Below, piece by piece: positions 45,472 to 53,345 of a stretch of DNA of 64,000 nucleotides. The position numbers were made by a program, and so were the translations under genes. The stretch's first letter is position 1. Each line of letters opens with the position of its first letter. Origin of the DNA: Pantoea sp. Ap-967 (GTDB lineage Bacteria > Pseudomonadota > Gammaproteobacteria > Pseudomonadales > Pseudomonadaceae); assembly GCF_011752565.1 (NCBI RefSeq), contig NZ_VWXK01000009.1, forward strand, positions 62,001 to 126,000, given 5' to 3'. The notes beneath the pieces are model-generated. The model ran no database searches. It was not told the origin of the DNA and worked only from the letters and a program-made list of their open reading frames with translations.

Positions 45472-46620
45472 TCAGTCGCGCTCGACCGACAGGGTTTTCC
45501 AGCCGCCGCCTTCGAACTGGAACACGGTCGCGGCCGGGTTCTTCAGGTTGCCCTTGTCGTCGAAGGCGATGGTGCCGGTGACGCCGTCATAGCTCTGCTG
45601 CTTGAGCACTGGCAGGTAGACCTTGGGGTCGTCGGAGCCGGCCTTGACCATGGCGTTGATCGCCGCCCAGGTGGCGTCGTAGGCGGCCGGCGACGACTGC
45701 ACCACGCCCACGCCGAACTTGTCCTTGAGCTTCTGCTCGAAGGCCGCGCCCTTGGGCATGTCCAGCAGTGGCGTGCCGTAGTTCCAGGCGTACACGCCTT
45801 CGGCAGCGCTGCCGGCCATTTGCTTGAACGAGTCGTTGGGCAGGTTGCCGATGTTCATGAAGCGCGCCTTCAGGCCCAGGTTCTTCATCTGCTTGGCCAT
45901 GGGCGCGGCCTGGTAGTCGAGGGCGGCGAAGAACACGGCGTCGGCCTTTTGCGCCTTGGCGGTGGTGAGGATGGCGTTGAAGTCGGTGGACTTGTCGTTG
46001 GTGTACTCGCGCACCACCACATTGCCGCCGGCAGCCTTGACGGCCTTGGTCACCTCGTCGGCCAGGCCCTGGCCGTAGGCGGTACGGTCATCGAAGATGG
46101 CGATGCGCTGGGCCTTGAGTTGGTTGACCAGGTAGTTGCCGGCGTAGCGGCCCAGGGTGGCGTCGTCGTTGACGGTGCGGAACACCGAGTCGATGCCCTG
46201 GCGGGTCAGGGTGGGGTTGGTGGCCGAGGGCGAAATCTGCGGAATGCCGGCGGCGGCGTAGATTTTCGATGCGGGAATGCTGGTACCGGAGTTGTAATGG
46301 CCGATCACCACGGCCACTTTCGAGTCTACCAGGCGCTGCGCCACGGCGGTGCCGGTGCGTGGGTCGGCGACGTCGTCCTCGGACACCAGCTTGAACTCGG
46401 CCACTTTGTCGCCGATCTTCAGTTGCTGCTGGTTGGCCTCCTCCACGGCGATCTGGATGCCATGCTCGACGTCCTGTCCTTGGTGCGCCGAGGGCCCGGT
46501 GAGCGGGCCGGCGAAGCCGATCCGCACCACTTCACTGTCTGCTGCGTACGCCGTCCCCATGGCCATCAGCAAGGTTACCGCGGTGGCGAGGGCTGTACGC
46601 CCCCCGTTGTTCTTATACAT
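45472..46620 (-). CDS. Periplasmic binding protein of the LivJ/LivK type
   Basis: Substrate-binding protein of the ABC importer, 382 aa. Signal peptide at residues 1-25 (MYKNNGGRTALATAVTLLMA, then MGTAYA) with cleavage after AYA. Type I fold: VVRIGFAGPLTGPSAHQGQD, then the ligand-binding VIGHYNSGTSIPAS and ISPSATNPTLTRQG, and GVYAWNYGTPLLD in the second lobe. The start at 46620 follows GGGAGC. First gene of the operon livJ-H-M-G-F and divergent from a GntR regulator. Ligand is open: leucine-type in the family, but neighbours suggest an amino acid or cyclic amide. Confidence 0.92.
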   Translation of the reverse strand: MYKNNGGRTALATAVTLLMAMGTAYAADSEVVRIGFAGPLTGPSAHQGQDVEHGIQIAVEEANQQQLKIGDKVAEFKLVSEDDVADPRTGTAVAQRLVDSKVAVVIGHYNSGTSIPASKIYAAAGIPQISPSATNPTLTRQGIDSVFRTVNDDATLGRYAGNYLVNQLKAQRIAIFDDRTAYGQGLADEVTKAVKAAGGNVVVREYTNDKSTDFNAILTTAKAQKADAVFFAALDYQAAPMAKQMKNLGLKARFMNIGNLPNDSFKQMAGSAAEGVYAWNYGTPLLDMPKGAAFEQKLKDKFGVGVVQSSPAAYDATWAAINAMVKAGSDDPKVYLPVLKQQSYDGVTGTIAFDDKGNLKNPAATVFQFEGGGWKTLSVERD

Positions 46621-46701
46621 GCTCAGCTCCCAGTCGTAATTGGACGAACCTCGAAACACTGTGCTTACCGCTTGCGAATTGGCACGAACGCCGTCGCACT
46701 T

Positions 46702-46731
46702 GTAAGATAACAGTCAGCAGGCAACTGTCAA
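46702..46731 (-). promoter_or_regulatory. Probable sigma-70 promoter of the liv operon
   Basis: On the minus strand, TTGACA (46726-46731) and TATCTT (46704-46709) are 16 bp apart. ACAGT-N8-ACTGT arms lie inside the spacer, and the -10 continues as TATCTTAC. It falls about 85 bp upstream of the binding-protein start. The 333-bp gap 46621-46953 holds this promoter and the GntR gene leader but no gene. Confidence 0.6.
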
Positions 46732-46817
46732 TGGGTGTATGCTGGGGGAGTCGGTAAATAAATTTTTCCGAAGGCCGACGAAATCCTCGCCAGCAAAAGG
46801 GGTCGTCCTACCACCTG

Positions 46818-46838
46818 GTAAGATGTTTGATAACATAT
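46818..46838. promoter_or_regulatory. Candidate GntR operator, ATGTT-TGAT-AACAT
   Basis: Perfect 5-bp arms around TGAT at 46823-46836, preceded by GTAAG. The half GATAACA occurs again at 46706-46712 within the liv promoter, which is what a regulator of both genes would need. Confidence 0.4.
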
Positions 46839-46953
46839 GCCGACAACATCACCGCTGGTTGGCTACGGATCCCGCCGCATGGGCTTTCGGGCTGCGCGCA
46901 ACCTGCCGGAGAACAACCGTGATGAGCCAATCAGTTTCAGGAGCAACACCTCT

Positions 46954-47679
46954 ATGAATGCGTCGTTAGGCACGCGCCGCGCCAATCTGGCGGAAACCGT
47001 GATCCAGGAGCTGTCCGGCCGGATCGACAACGGCACTTACGGCCCGGGCGACAAGCTGCCGTCCGAGCAGGAGCTGTGCAAGGAATTCAATGTCAGCCGC
47101 CCGGTGATCCGTGAGGCGGTGGCTTCGCTGCGCCTGGGCGGGCGCCTGATCGCGCGCCAGGGCGTGGGCGTGTTCGTGGTCGAACAGGACGTCAAGCGCA
47201 TTGGCTTTGCCATCGACAGCGTGGTGGACGATGTGCGCGCCGCTGCGCAGATTCTTGAGCTGCGCCTGGGGATCGAGGCCGAATCGGTGGCCCGCGCTGC
47301 CGAGCGCCGCAGCCCGGCAAGCATGGCGGCGATCACCGAAGCGTTCGACCGCTTCAACTCGCTGGACGGTGCCAGTCAGGAAGAAGAGGCGCGCGCCGAC
47401 TTCGAGTTCCACCTGGCCATTGCCCGCGCCACCAACAACCCGCACTTCACCCAGCTGCTCGAAGCGCTGGGGCCGGACATTATCCTCGACCTGAACCTCA
47501 AGCATGGGCAGGTGACGGGCAAGAACCGCCAGGCGCATATCAAGAAGATTGGGCGCGAGCATGGGGCGATCCTGTCGGCGATCAGCATGGGCGATGTGAG
47601 CAGTGCGCGCACGGCGTTGCGCAAGCATTTGGAAGAGAGCTTGTCGCGGTACCAGCGGTTGCTTGATGCCAAGGGGTGA
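46954..47679 (+). CDS. GntR/FadR-family transcriptional regulator (FCD domain)
   Basis: 241-aa DNA-binding protein. The winged helix is residues 10-75 (GDKLPSEQELCKEFNVSRPV, then IREAVASL), and the FCD ligand-binding domain is about 90-230, with the metal-type ligands in ADFEFHLAIARATNNPHF, REHGAILSAI and LRKHLEES. ATG 46954 has an AGGAG box at the right distance; upstream in-frame starts lack one. It is divergent from the liv-type operon and most likely regulates it; it converges on the seven-gene operon ending at 47951. Effector probably an organic or amino acid from the imported compound. Confidence 0.9.
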   Translation: MNASLGTRRANLAETVIQELSGRIDNGTYGPGDKLPSEQELCKEFNVSRPVIREAVASLRLGGRLIARQGVGVFVVEQDVKRIGFAIDSVVDDVRAAAQILELRLGIEAESVARAAERRSPASMAAITEAFDRFNSLDGASQEEEARADFEFHLAIARATNNPHFTQLLEALGPDIILDLNLKHGQVTGKNRQAHIKKIGREHGAILSAISMGDVSSARTALRKHLEESLSRYQRLLDAKG

Positions 47680-47699
47680 GCGGTAGCCTGTGCCGGCCC

Positions 47700-47922
47700 T
47701 TTCGCGGGGCAAGCCCGCTCCTACAGGTGCGGCGCAATGCCTGGGGTGGGCAATTGCCTGGGCCGGCTCTATCGCGGGCAAGCCCGCTCCCACAGGTACG
47801 GCGCAATGCCTGGGGTGGGCGATTGCCTGGGCCGGCCCTATCGCGGGCAAGCCCGCTCCTACAGGTACGGCACAGGCCTGAAACGGTGTGCGATCCCTGT
47901 GGGAGCGGGCTTGCCCGCGAAA
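47700..47922. repeat. REP cluster: three direct copies at about 70-bp spacing plus one inverted
   Basis: GCGGGCAAGCCCGCTCC halves start at about 47703, 47773 and 47842; the spacer between them (GGCGCAATGCCTGGGGTGGG) is also repeated. An inverted half, GTGGGAGCGGGCTTGCCCGC, lies at 47899-47918. It occupies nearly all of the gap between the convergent GntR and dehydrogenase genes. Confidence 0.9.
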
Positions 47923-47950
47923 GGCCCAGCATCAATGGCTCAGGGAAACC

Positions 47951-49399
47951 TCAGAGGCCAAGGCACACGTACTTGATCTCCAGGTAATCCTCGATCCCGT
48001 AGCGCGACCCTTCGCGCCCTAGCCCGGACGCCTTCACCCCGCCAAACGGCGCCACTTCGGTGGCCACCACGCCCACGTTGACCCCGACCATGCCGTATTC
48101 CAGCGCCTCGGACACCCGCCAGATACGCCCGACATCCCGCGCATACAGGTAACAGGCCAGGCCGAACTCGGTGTCATTGGCCTGGGCAATCACCTCCTCT
48201 TCGCTGCTGAACCGGAAGATCGGCGCCACCGGCCCGAAAATCTCCTCCCGCGCCACGCGCATGTCCGCCGTTACATCGGCCAGCAAGGTCGGCTCGAAGA
48301 ACGCCTCACCCAGCGCATGCCGGCGCCCACCGGCCACCACCCGCGCCCCAGCCTCCACCGCCTCGCCCACCAGGCGCTCGACGCCACCGGCGGCGCGCCC
48401 GTCGATCATCGGGCCAACCTGGGTGCCCGGTGCATCGCCCTGCCCCACCACCAGCTCACGCACCCGCTCGGCAAAGCGCGCCACGAAACGCTCATAGATG
48501 CCATCCTGGATATAGAAGCGGTTGGCACACACGCAGGTTTGCCCGCTGTTGCGGAACTTGGCGATCAGCGCACCTTCCACGGCCTTTTCCAGGTCGGCAT
48601 CGTCGAACACGATAAAGGGCGCATTGCCGCCCAGCTCCATGGTCACCTTCTTCACCGTCGCCGCCGACTGCTGCAGCAACTGGATGCCGATGGGGGTGGA
48701 GCCGGTGAACGACAACTTGCGTACCACGGGGCTTGCGGTCAGCTCGCCGCCGATGGCCGCCGAGTCACCGGTGACCACGCTCAGCACCCCGGCCGGGATG
48801 CCTGCCCGCTCGGCCAGCACGCACAGGGCCAGCGCACTGAACGGCGTTTGCGAGGCCGGCTTGAGTACCAGCGTACAGCCAGCAGCCAGGGCCGGCGCGG
48901 CCTTGCGGGTGATCATCGCCGCCGGGAAGTTCCACGGGGTGATCGCCGCACACACGCCAATCGGCTCCTTGGTGACGATCAGCCGGCGGTCGGCGCTGGG
49001 CGAAGGGATCACATCGCCATAGATGCGCTTGCCTTCCTCGGCATAGAACTCCACATAGGCGGCGGCAAAGGCGATTTCGCCACGGGACTCGGCCAGCGGC
49101 TTGCCCTGCTCGGCGGTCATGATGCGCGCCAGGTCTTCCTGGTGGGCCAGGATCTCGCGGAACCAGGCCTGCAGCCGTGCGGCGCGTTCCTTGGCGGTCA
49201 GCGCACGCCAGGCTGGCAGCGCCCGCTCGGCGGCGGCAATGGCACGCCGGGTTTCCTCGGCGCCCATGCGCGGCACATGGCCGAGCACCGCGCCGGTGGC
49301 CGGGTTGGTCACGGCAATGCGCTGGCCGCTGTCGGCCGCCAGCCATTTTCCATCGATGTAGCAAACTTCACGCAGCAGATCGTGATCGGCAAGGTTCAT
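47951..49399 (-). CDS. NAD(P)-dependent succinate-semialdehyde dehydrogenase-type enzyme
   Basis: Aldehyde dehydrogenase of 482 aa, the length and text of GabD. VCAAITPWNFPAAMITRKAA binds the coenzyme, MELGGNAPF holds the general-base Glu, and NSGQTCVCANRF the catalytic Cys at 289; the second Cys two residues on is also typical of GabD. The end VNVGVVATEVAPFGGVKASG is the oligomerisation/active-site lid region. Last gene of the seven-gene operon, 63 bp after the TPP-enzyme gene. It may oxidise the aldehyde released by that enzyme, for example succinate semialdehyde from 2-oxoglutarate; substrate not proven. Confidence 0.9.
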   Translation of the reverse strand: MNLADHDLLREVCYIDGKWLAADSGQRIAVTNPATGAVLGHVPRMGAEETRRAIAAAERALPAWRALTAKERAARLQAWFREILAHQEDLARIMTAEQGKPLAESRGEIAFAAAYVEFYAEEGKRIYGDVIPSPSADRRLIVTKEPIGVCAAITPWNFPAAMITRKAAPALAAGCTLVLKPASQTPFSALALCVLAERAGIPAGVLSVVTGDSAAIGGELTASPVVRKLSFTGSTPIGIQLLQQSAATVKKVTMELGGNAPFIVFDDADLEKAVEGALIAKFRNSGQTCVCANRFYIQDGIYERFVARFAERVRELVVGQGDAPGTQVGPMIDGRAAGGVERLVGEAVEAGARVVAGGRRHALGEAFFEPTLLADVTADMRVAREEIFGPVAPIFRFSSEEEVIAQANDTEFGLACYLYARDVGRIWRVSEALEYGMVGVNVGVVATEVAPFGGVKASGLGREGSRYGIEDYLEIKYVCLGL

Positions 49400-49462
49400 G
49401 TCGATTGGCTCGTTCGAAGAAGGAAAAAAGGTGGGGCCGGACCGCGCCCCACCTGAGGCGAA

Positions 49463-51148
49463 TCAGCGCTTGGCCTGCAGGGCCTTGTCGCGGATCTGGC
49501 TGAGGGTCATGCGCGGGGTCAGGGCTTCAGGGTCCACCTGGATCTCGATCAGCGCAGGCTTGCTCGCGGCCTGGCAGCGCTCGAAGGCGGCCGCGAAGTC
49601 TTCGGTGCGGGTCACGGTTTCGCCATGCAGGCCGTAGGCACGGGCCAGTGCGGCGAAGTCCGGGTTGTGCAGTTCGGTGCCCGAGACACGGCCTGGGTAA
49701 CTGCGCTCCTGGTGCATGCGGATGGTGCCGTACATGCCGTTGTTGACCACGATGGTGATCAGCCGGGCATCGTAGTGCACCGCCGTGGCCAACTCCTGGC
49801 CATTCATCAGGAAGCAACCGTCACCGGCAAAGGCCACCACGGTGCGCTGCGGGTAGGTGAGCTTGGCGGCCACCGCCGCCGGCACGCCATAGCCCATCGA
49901 GCCATTGGTCGGGCCCAGCAGTGTGCGGAACACCTGGTGCTGGTAGCCGCGGTGCACCCAACCGGTGTAGTTGCCGGCGCCGCAGGTAAGGATGCTGTCG
50001 GCCGGCAGCTGCTTGTTCAGCCAGGCGATCACTTCGCTCATCTGCACATCGCCCGGCGAACGCGGGGTTTCGAAGTTGCCGCGGTAGCCGCTGTTGAGCT
50101 TGGCCACCCAGTCTTCGAAGGCCTGCGGGCGCACCGGGCCAAGGATATTGGCCTGGCGCAGGAAGCTGCCGGGGCCGGCATTGATGCCCAGGGTCGGCTG
50201 GTAGACGCGGCCGATCTCCTCGGCACTGGCATGCACGTGCACCAGGGCTTGCTTGGGTGTCGGGATGTCGACCAGGGCATAGCCACCGGTGGTCATCTCG
50301 CCCAGCCGCGCGCCAATCACGATCAACAAATCGGACTGCTGCACGGCCTCCACCAGCACCGGCCCGGCGGCCAGGCCCAGGTCGCCGGCATAGTGCGGGT
50401 CGGTGTTGTCGAACAGGTCCTGGCAGCGGAACGACGCCGCCAGCGGCAGGTTCTGGGTGTGCACGAAGGTTTTCAGGCTGGCCACGGCTTCGGCGGTCCA
50501 GCCGCCACCGCCGGCCACCACCAACGGGCGCTCGGCCTTGGCCAGCAATTGCTGCAGCTCGCCCAGGGCTTCAGGAGCCGGGGCGGCTTCCACGCGTTTG
50601 GCCGGGCGGGCATCGGCCACCTGCACCAGGTCGGTCAGCATGTCTTCGGGCAGGGCGATCACCACCGGGCCCGGGCGGCCGCTGATGGCGCGCTGGAAGG
50701 CCTGGTTGACCAGCTCGGGAATGCGCGCGGCGTCGTCGATCTGTACCACCCACTTGGCCATCTGGCCGAACATGCGCCGGTAGTCCACTTCCTGGAAGGC
50801 TTCGCGCTCGATCTGGTCGCGGGCCACCTGGCCGATGAACAGCAGCATCGGCGTGGAGTCCTGGAAGGCGGTGTGTACACCCACCGAGGCATTGGTGGCA
50901 CCCGGGCCTCGGGTGACGAAGCAGATGCCCGGCTTGCCGGTCAGCTTGCCGTAGGCCTCGGCCATGTAGGCCGCCCCGCCCTCCTGGCGGCAGACGATCA
51001 GGTCGATTTCATCCTGCACGTCATGCAGCGCGTCGAGTACCGCCAGGTAGCTTTCGCCCGGCACGCAGAAGGCGCGTTCGACCCCATTCACCCGCAGTGC
51101 GTCGACCAGCACCTGGCCACCGCTGCGTTTCTCTTGCGAATTGCTCAT
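49463..51148 (-). CDS. Thiamine-pyrophosphate enzyme of the acetolactate synthase/2-oxo acid decarboxylase family
   Basis: 561-aa TPP-dependent enzyme with three domains. The N-terminal Pyr domain has the catalytic Glu in CRQEGGAAYMAEAYGKLTG; the central domain (about 195-335) resembles the FAD/nucleotide fold; the C-terminal PP domain has the TPP-Mg motif GDGCFLMNGQ...NNGMYG. It lacks an adjacent small regulatory subunit and lies in a catabolic operon between a flavoprotein and an aldehyde dehydrogenase. I infer decarboxylation of a 2-oxo acid to an aldehyde or a related carboligation; the name acetolactate synthase would be a guess. Confidence 0.87.
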   Translation of the reverse strand: MSNSQEKRSGGQVLVDALRVNGVERAFCVPGESYLAVLDALHDVQDEIDLIVCRQEGGAAYMAEAYGKLTGKPGICFVTRGPGATNASVGVHTAFQDSTPMLLFIGQVARDQIEREAFQEVDYRRMFGQMAKWVVQIDDAARIPELVNQAFQRAISGRPGPVVIALPEDMLTDLVQVADARPAKRVEAAPAPEALGELQQLLAKAERPLVVAGGGGWTAEAVASLKTFVHTQNLPLAASFRCQDLFDNTDPHYAGDLGLAAGPVLVEAVQQSDLLIVIGARLGEMTTGGYALVDIPTPKQALVHVHASAEEIGRVYQPTLGINAGPGSFLRQANILGPVRPQAFEDWVAKLNSGYRGNFETPRSPGDVQMSEVIAWLNKQLPADSILTCGAGNYTGWVHRGYQHQVFRTLLGPTNGSMGYGVPAAVAAKLTYPQRTVVAFAGDGCFLMNGQELATAVHYDARLITIVVNNGMYGTIRMHQERSYPGRVSGTELHNPDFAALARAYGLHGETVTRTEDFAAAFERCQAASKPALIEIQVDPEALTPRMTLSQIRDKALQAKR

Positions 51149-51173
51149 TGTTGTTCTCCTTCAGGCCGCGCGC

Positions 51174-52370
51174 TCAGATGACCGAATCTTCCAGGAACGG
51201 TTTGTTGTCGATCACCCGCTGGTAGCTCAGCGCGCCCAGGTCGAGCGAGCGGTAGCCGCCGTAGGTAATCAGCTCGGACAGGCCACGGCCGATGGCCGGC
51301 GCCTGCTGCAGGCCATGGCCGCTGAAACCGTTGCAGAACAGGAAGTTGCTCACCTCGTTGTGCGGGCCGACGATGGCGTTGTGGTCGAGCACGCAGAAGT
51401 CGTAGTGCCCAGCCCAGTAGTTGACTACTTTGATGCCTTCGAACGCCGGCACGCGCTCGGCCAGAATCGGCCAGACTTCTTCGTCGAACTCGTCGTGCAG
51501 CACTTCGAAATCTTCGAAGTCCACTTCAGGGTCGTTTTTCGGGTAGGTGCCGCCCAGGTAGAACTTGCCCTCGGGGCGGAAGAACACGCCGGTTGGGTCG
51601 ATGGTCAGCGGCACGGTGCCTTCCAGCGGGGTGCGGCAGTCGAACACGAACAGCGAGCGGCGGCGCGGCTCGACCGGGATGTCCAGGCCAGCCATGCGCG
51701 CCACCTGGGTGCCACGGGTGCCGGCGCAGTTGACCAGCAGGCCGCAGCCGATGCGCTCACCGCTGGCCAGCTGTACGCCGGTGATGCGGTCGCCCTGGCG
51801 GTCGATGCCAACCACCTGGTTCTCGATGTACTCGATGCCCATGGAACGAGCCTTGCGGCGGAAGCCGTTGAGCATGCCGAGGCTGTCGAACCAACCTTCG
51901 CCGGTTTGGCCGTAGCTGGCACCGGCGAGGCTGTCGATGTTCACCCAGGGGAACTTGCGCTGCAGCTGCTCGGGGTCGAGCAGGTGCACGTCGGCGCCGT
52001 GGGACACCTGGGTATCGTGCAGGCGGCGCAGCACGTCGAAGCCCTTGTCGTCACCGAGGAACAGGTAGCCGTTCTCGTGGAAGGCCAGGTCCGGGCGGTC
52101 GCCATCCACTTCCATCAGGTCGGGGAAGTTGCGCACGAAATCGGCGCCGAACTTGGAGATCTCGATGTTGATCGGGTTGGAGAACTGCTGGCGGATCGAA
52201 CTGCTCGACAGCGCGGTGGCCGACTTGTTGTAGGTCCAGTCACGCTCGATGACCAGTACCGAGCCTTTGAAGTCGGGGTTGTTGGCCAGGAAATAGGCGG
52301 TGGAGCTGCCGTTGACGGCGCCGCCGACGATCACCACATCGTAATTCTGTTGTTTTGCGGTGGAAGCCAT
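51174..52370 (-). CDS. FAD-dependent oxidoreductase, DAO/sarcosine-oxidase-like
   Basis: 398-aa flavoprotein. VVIVGGAVNGSSTAYFL at residues 11-27 binds FAD, then ERDWTYNKSATALSSSSIRQ, the usual segment for covalent or tight FAD contact in related enzymes. The C-terminal GFSGHGLQQAPAIGRGLSEL completes the FAD site. It would oxidise a secondary or primary amine or an amino acid to an imine. Start at 52370 (MASTAKQQNYD). It lies in the operon after a REP pair and before the TPP-enzyme gene (25 bp). Substrate unknown; probably an N-substituted amino acid given the hydantoinase-type genes upstream. Confidence 0.85.
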   Translation of the reverse strand: MASTAKQQNYDVVIVGGAVNGSSTAYFLANNPDFKGSVLVIERDWTYNKSATALSSSSIRQQFSNPINIEISKFGADFVRNFPDLMEVDGDRPDLAFHENGYLFLGDDKGFDVLRRLHDTQVSHGADVHLLDPEQLQRKFPWVNIDSLAGASYGQTGEGWFDSLGMLNGFRRKARSMGIEYIENQVVGIDRQGDRITGVQLASGERIGCGLLVNCAGTRGTQVARMAGLDIPVEPRRRSLFVFDCRTPLEGTVPLTIDPTGVFFRPEGKFYLGGTYPKNDPEVDFEDFEVLHDEFDEEVWPILAERVPAFEGIKVVNYWAGHYDFCVLDHNAIVGPHNEVSNFLFCNGFSGHGLQQAPAIGRGLSELITYGGYRSLDLGALSYQRVIDNKPFLEDSVI

Positions 52371-52405
52371 GGAATGAGCTCTCTTTCTGGAGATAGCAGG
52401 GCCCC

Positions 52406-52495
52406 CTGTAGGAGCGGGCTTGCCCCGCGAAGCATGCGACGCGGTGCCTGGCACCGGCTTCGCCGGTGTTCGCGGGGCAAGCCCGCTCCTACAGG
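52406..52495. repeat. Inverted REP pair inside the seven-gene operon
   Basis: GTAGGAGCGGGCTTGCCCCG and its inverted copy with CACCGGCTTCGCCGGTG between. It lies in the 135-bp gap between the flavoprotein and the epimerase-like gene, so it may modulate mRNA stability or transcription of the last three genes. Confidence 0.88.
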
Positions 52496-52505
52496 AATCC
52501 TCTGG

Positions 52506-53318
52506 TTACTTGGGGTCTTCGAAGTGGCCAGCGCCGGCGAAGTTGCCGCCGTGGTAGCGTGCGGCCGGCTCGTCGGGCTTGAGCGGCGGGTGCTCGGCGA
52601 GCACCTTCTCGCGGTAGTCGTCGGCACTGTCCTTCGGCACGTAGCCGATCGACGAGGCCAGGCGGTTGTCCCACAGGCTTTCGCGGTTGTTGGACATGCC
52701 GTAGACGATCATGTGGCCGACGCGAGGCGCCAGCAGCGAGCGCTCGGTGAGCTGGGCGAAGTCGTCGAACGACAGCCAGGTGGCGAGCATGCGCCGGTCC
52801 AGTGGCTCGGGGAACGACGAGCCGATGCGCAGGTTCACCGACTCGATGGCGAACTTGTCCCAGTAGTAGCGGCCCAGGTCCTCGGCAAAGCACTTGCTGA
52901 CGCCGTACAGGCTGTCAGGGCGGTGCGCGGCGGTGGCGTCGATGGTTTCGGTGCGGTCGTAGAAGCCGATGGCGTGGTTGGAGCTGGTGTACACCACGCG
53001 CTTGACGCCATTGCGCCGGGCTGCCTCGTAGATGTTGTAGGTGCCGACGATGTTGCCGTTGAGGATCTTGTCGAAGGTGTCCTCAACCGGCACGCCACCG
53101 GCATGCACGATGGCGTCGACGCCCTCGGTCAGTGGCAGTACGTCGTCGAAGTTGCCCAGGTCGCAGCGCACCAGTTCTTCGTGGGGCGCGGCATGGCCCA
53201 GGTCGGCGATGTCGGTCAGGCGCAGCTCATCGGCAAATTGCGCCAGGTGCTTGCGCAGCACGCTGCCCAGGCGGCCTGCGGCGCCGGTGATCAGCAGGCG
53301 TTTGAAAGGCTTGCTCAT
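52506..53318 (-). CDS. NAD-dependent epimerase/dehydratase-family protein, uronate dehydrogenase-like
   Basis: 270-aa short-chain-type dehydrogenase. LLITGAAGRLGSVLRKHL binds NAD; the active-site YGVSKCFAED (Tyr-x3-Lys) and VVYTSSNHAIGFY follow. The whole protein, including RIGSSFPEPLDRRMLATWLS and YVPKDSADDYREKVLA, closely follows Pseudomonas uronate dehydrogenase (Udh, about 265 aa), which turns D-glucuronate or D-galacturonate into the lactone. No other uronate gene is near, so the operon may use it on a different hydroxy or cyclic substrate. It is 27 bp after the aminotransferase gene. Family firm, substrate uncertain. Confidence 0.82.
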   Translation of the reverse strand: MSKPFKRLLITGAAGRLGSVLRKHLAQFADELRLTDIADLGHAAPHEELVRCDLGNFDDVLPLTEGVDAIVHAGGVPVEDTFDKILNGNIVGTYNIYEAARRNGVKRVVYTSSNHAIGFYDRTETIDATAAHRPDSLYGVSKCFAEDLGRYYWDKFAIESVNLRIGSSFPEPLDRRMLATWLSFDDFAQLTERSLLAPRVGHMIVYGMSNNRESLWDNRLASSIGYVPKDSADDYREKVLAEHPPLKPDEPAARYHGGNFAGAGHFEDPK

Positions 53319-53345
53319 GGTTTACCTCTGTTCAGATCGTCGTGG

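Noticed and set aside
46702..46712. Third copy of the GTAAG/CTTAC operator before the liv operon
   Set aside because: Only one half (GTAAGATAACA) is present and it coincides with the -10 region of the liv promoter; the inverted partner is missing.
49463..51148. Calling the TPP enzyme ilvB/acetolactate synthase
   Set aside because: No regulatory subunit or ilv neighbours, and the operon is catabolic; the family shares its fold with several decarboxylases.
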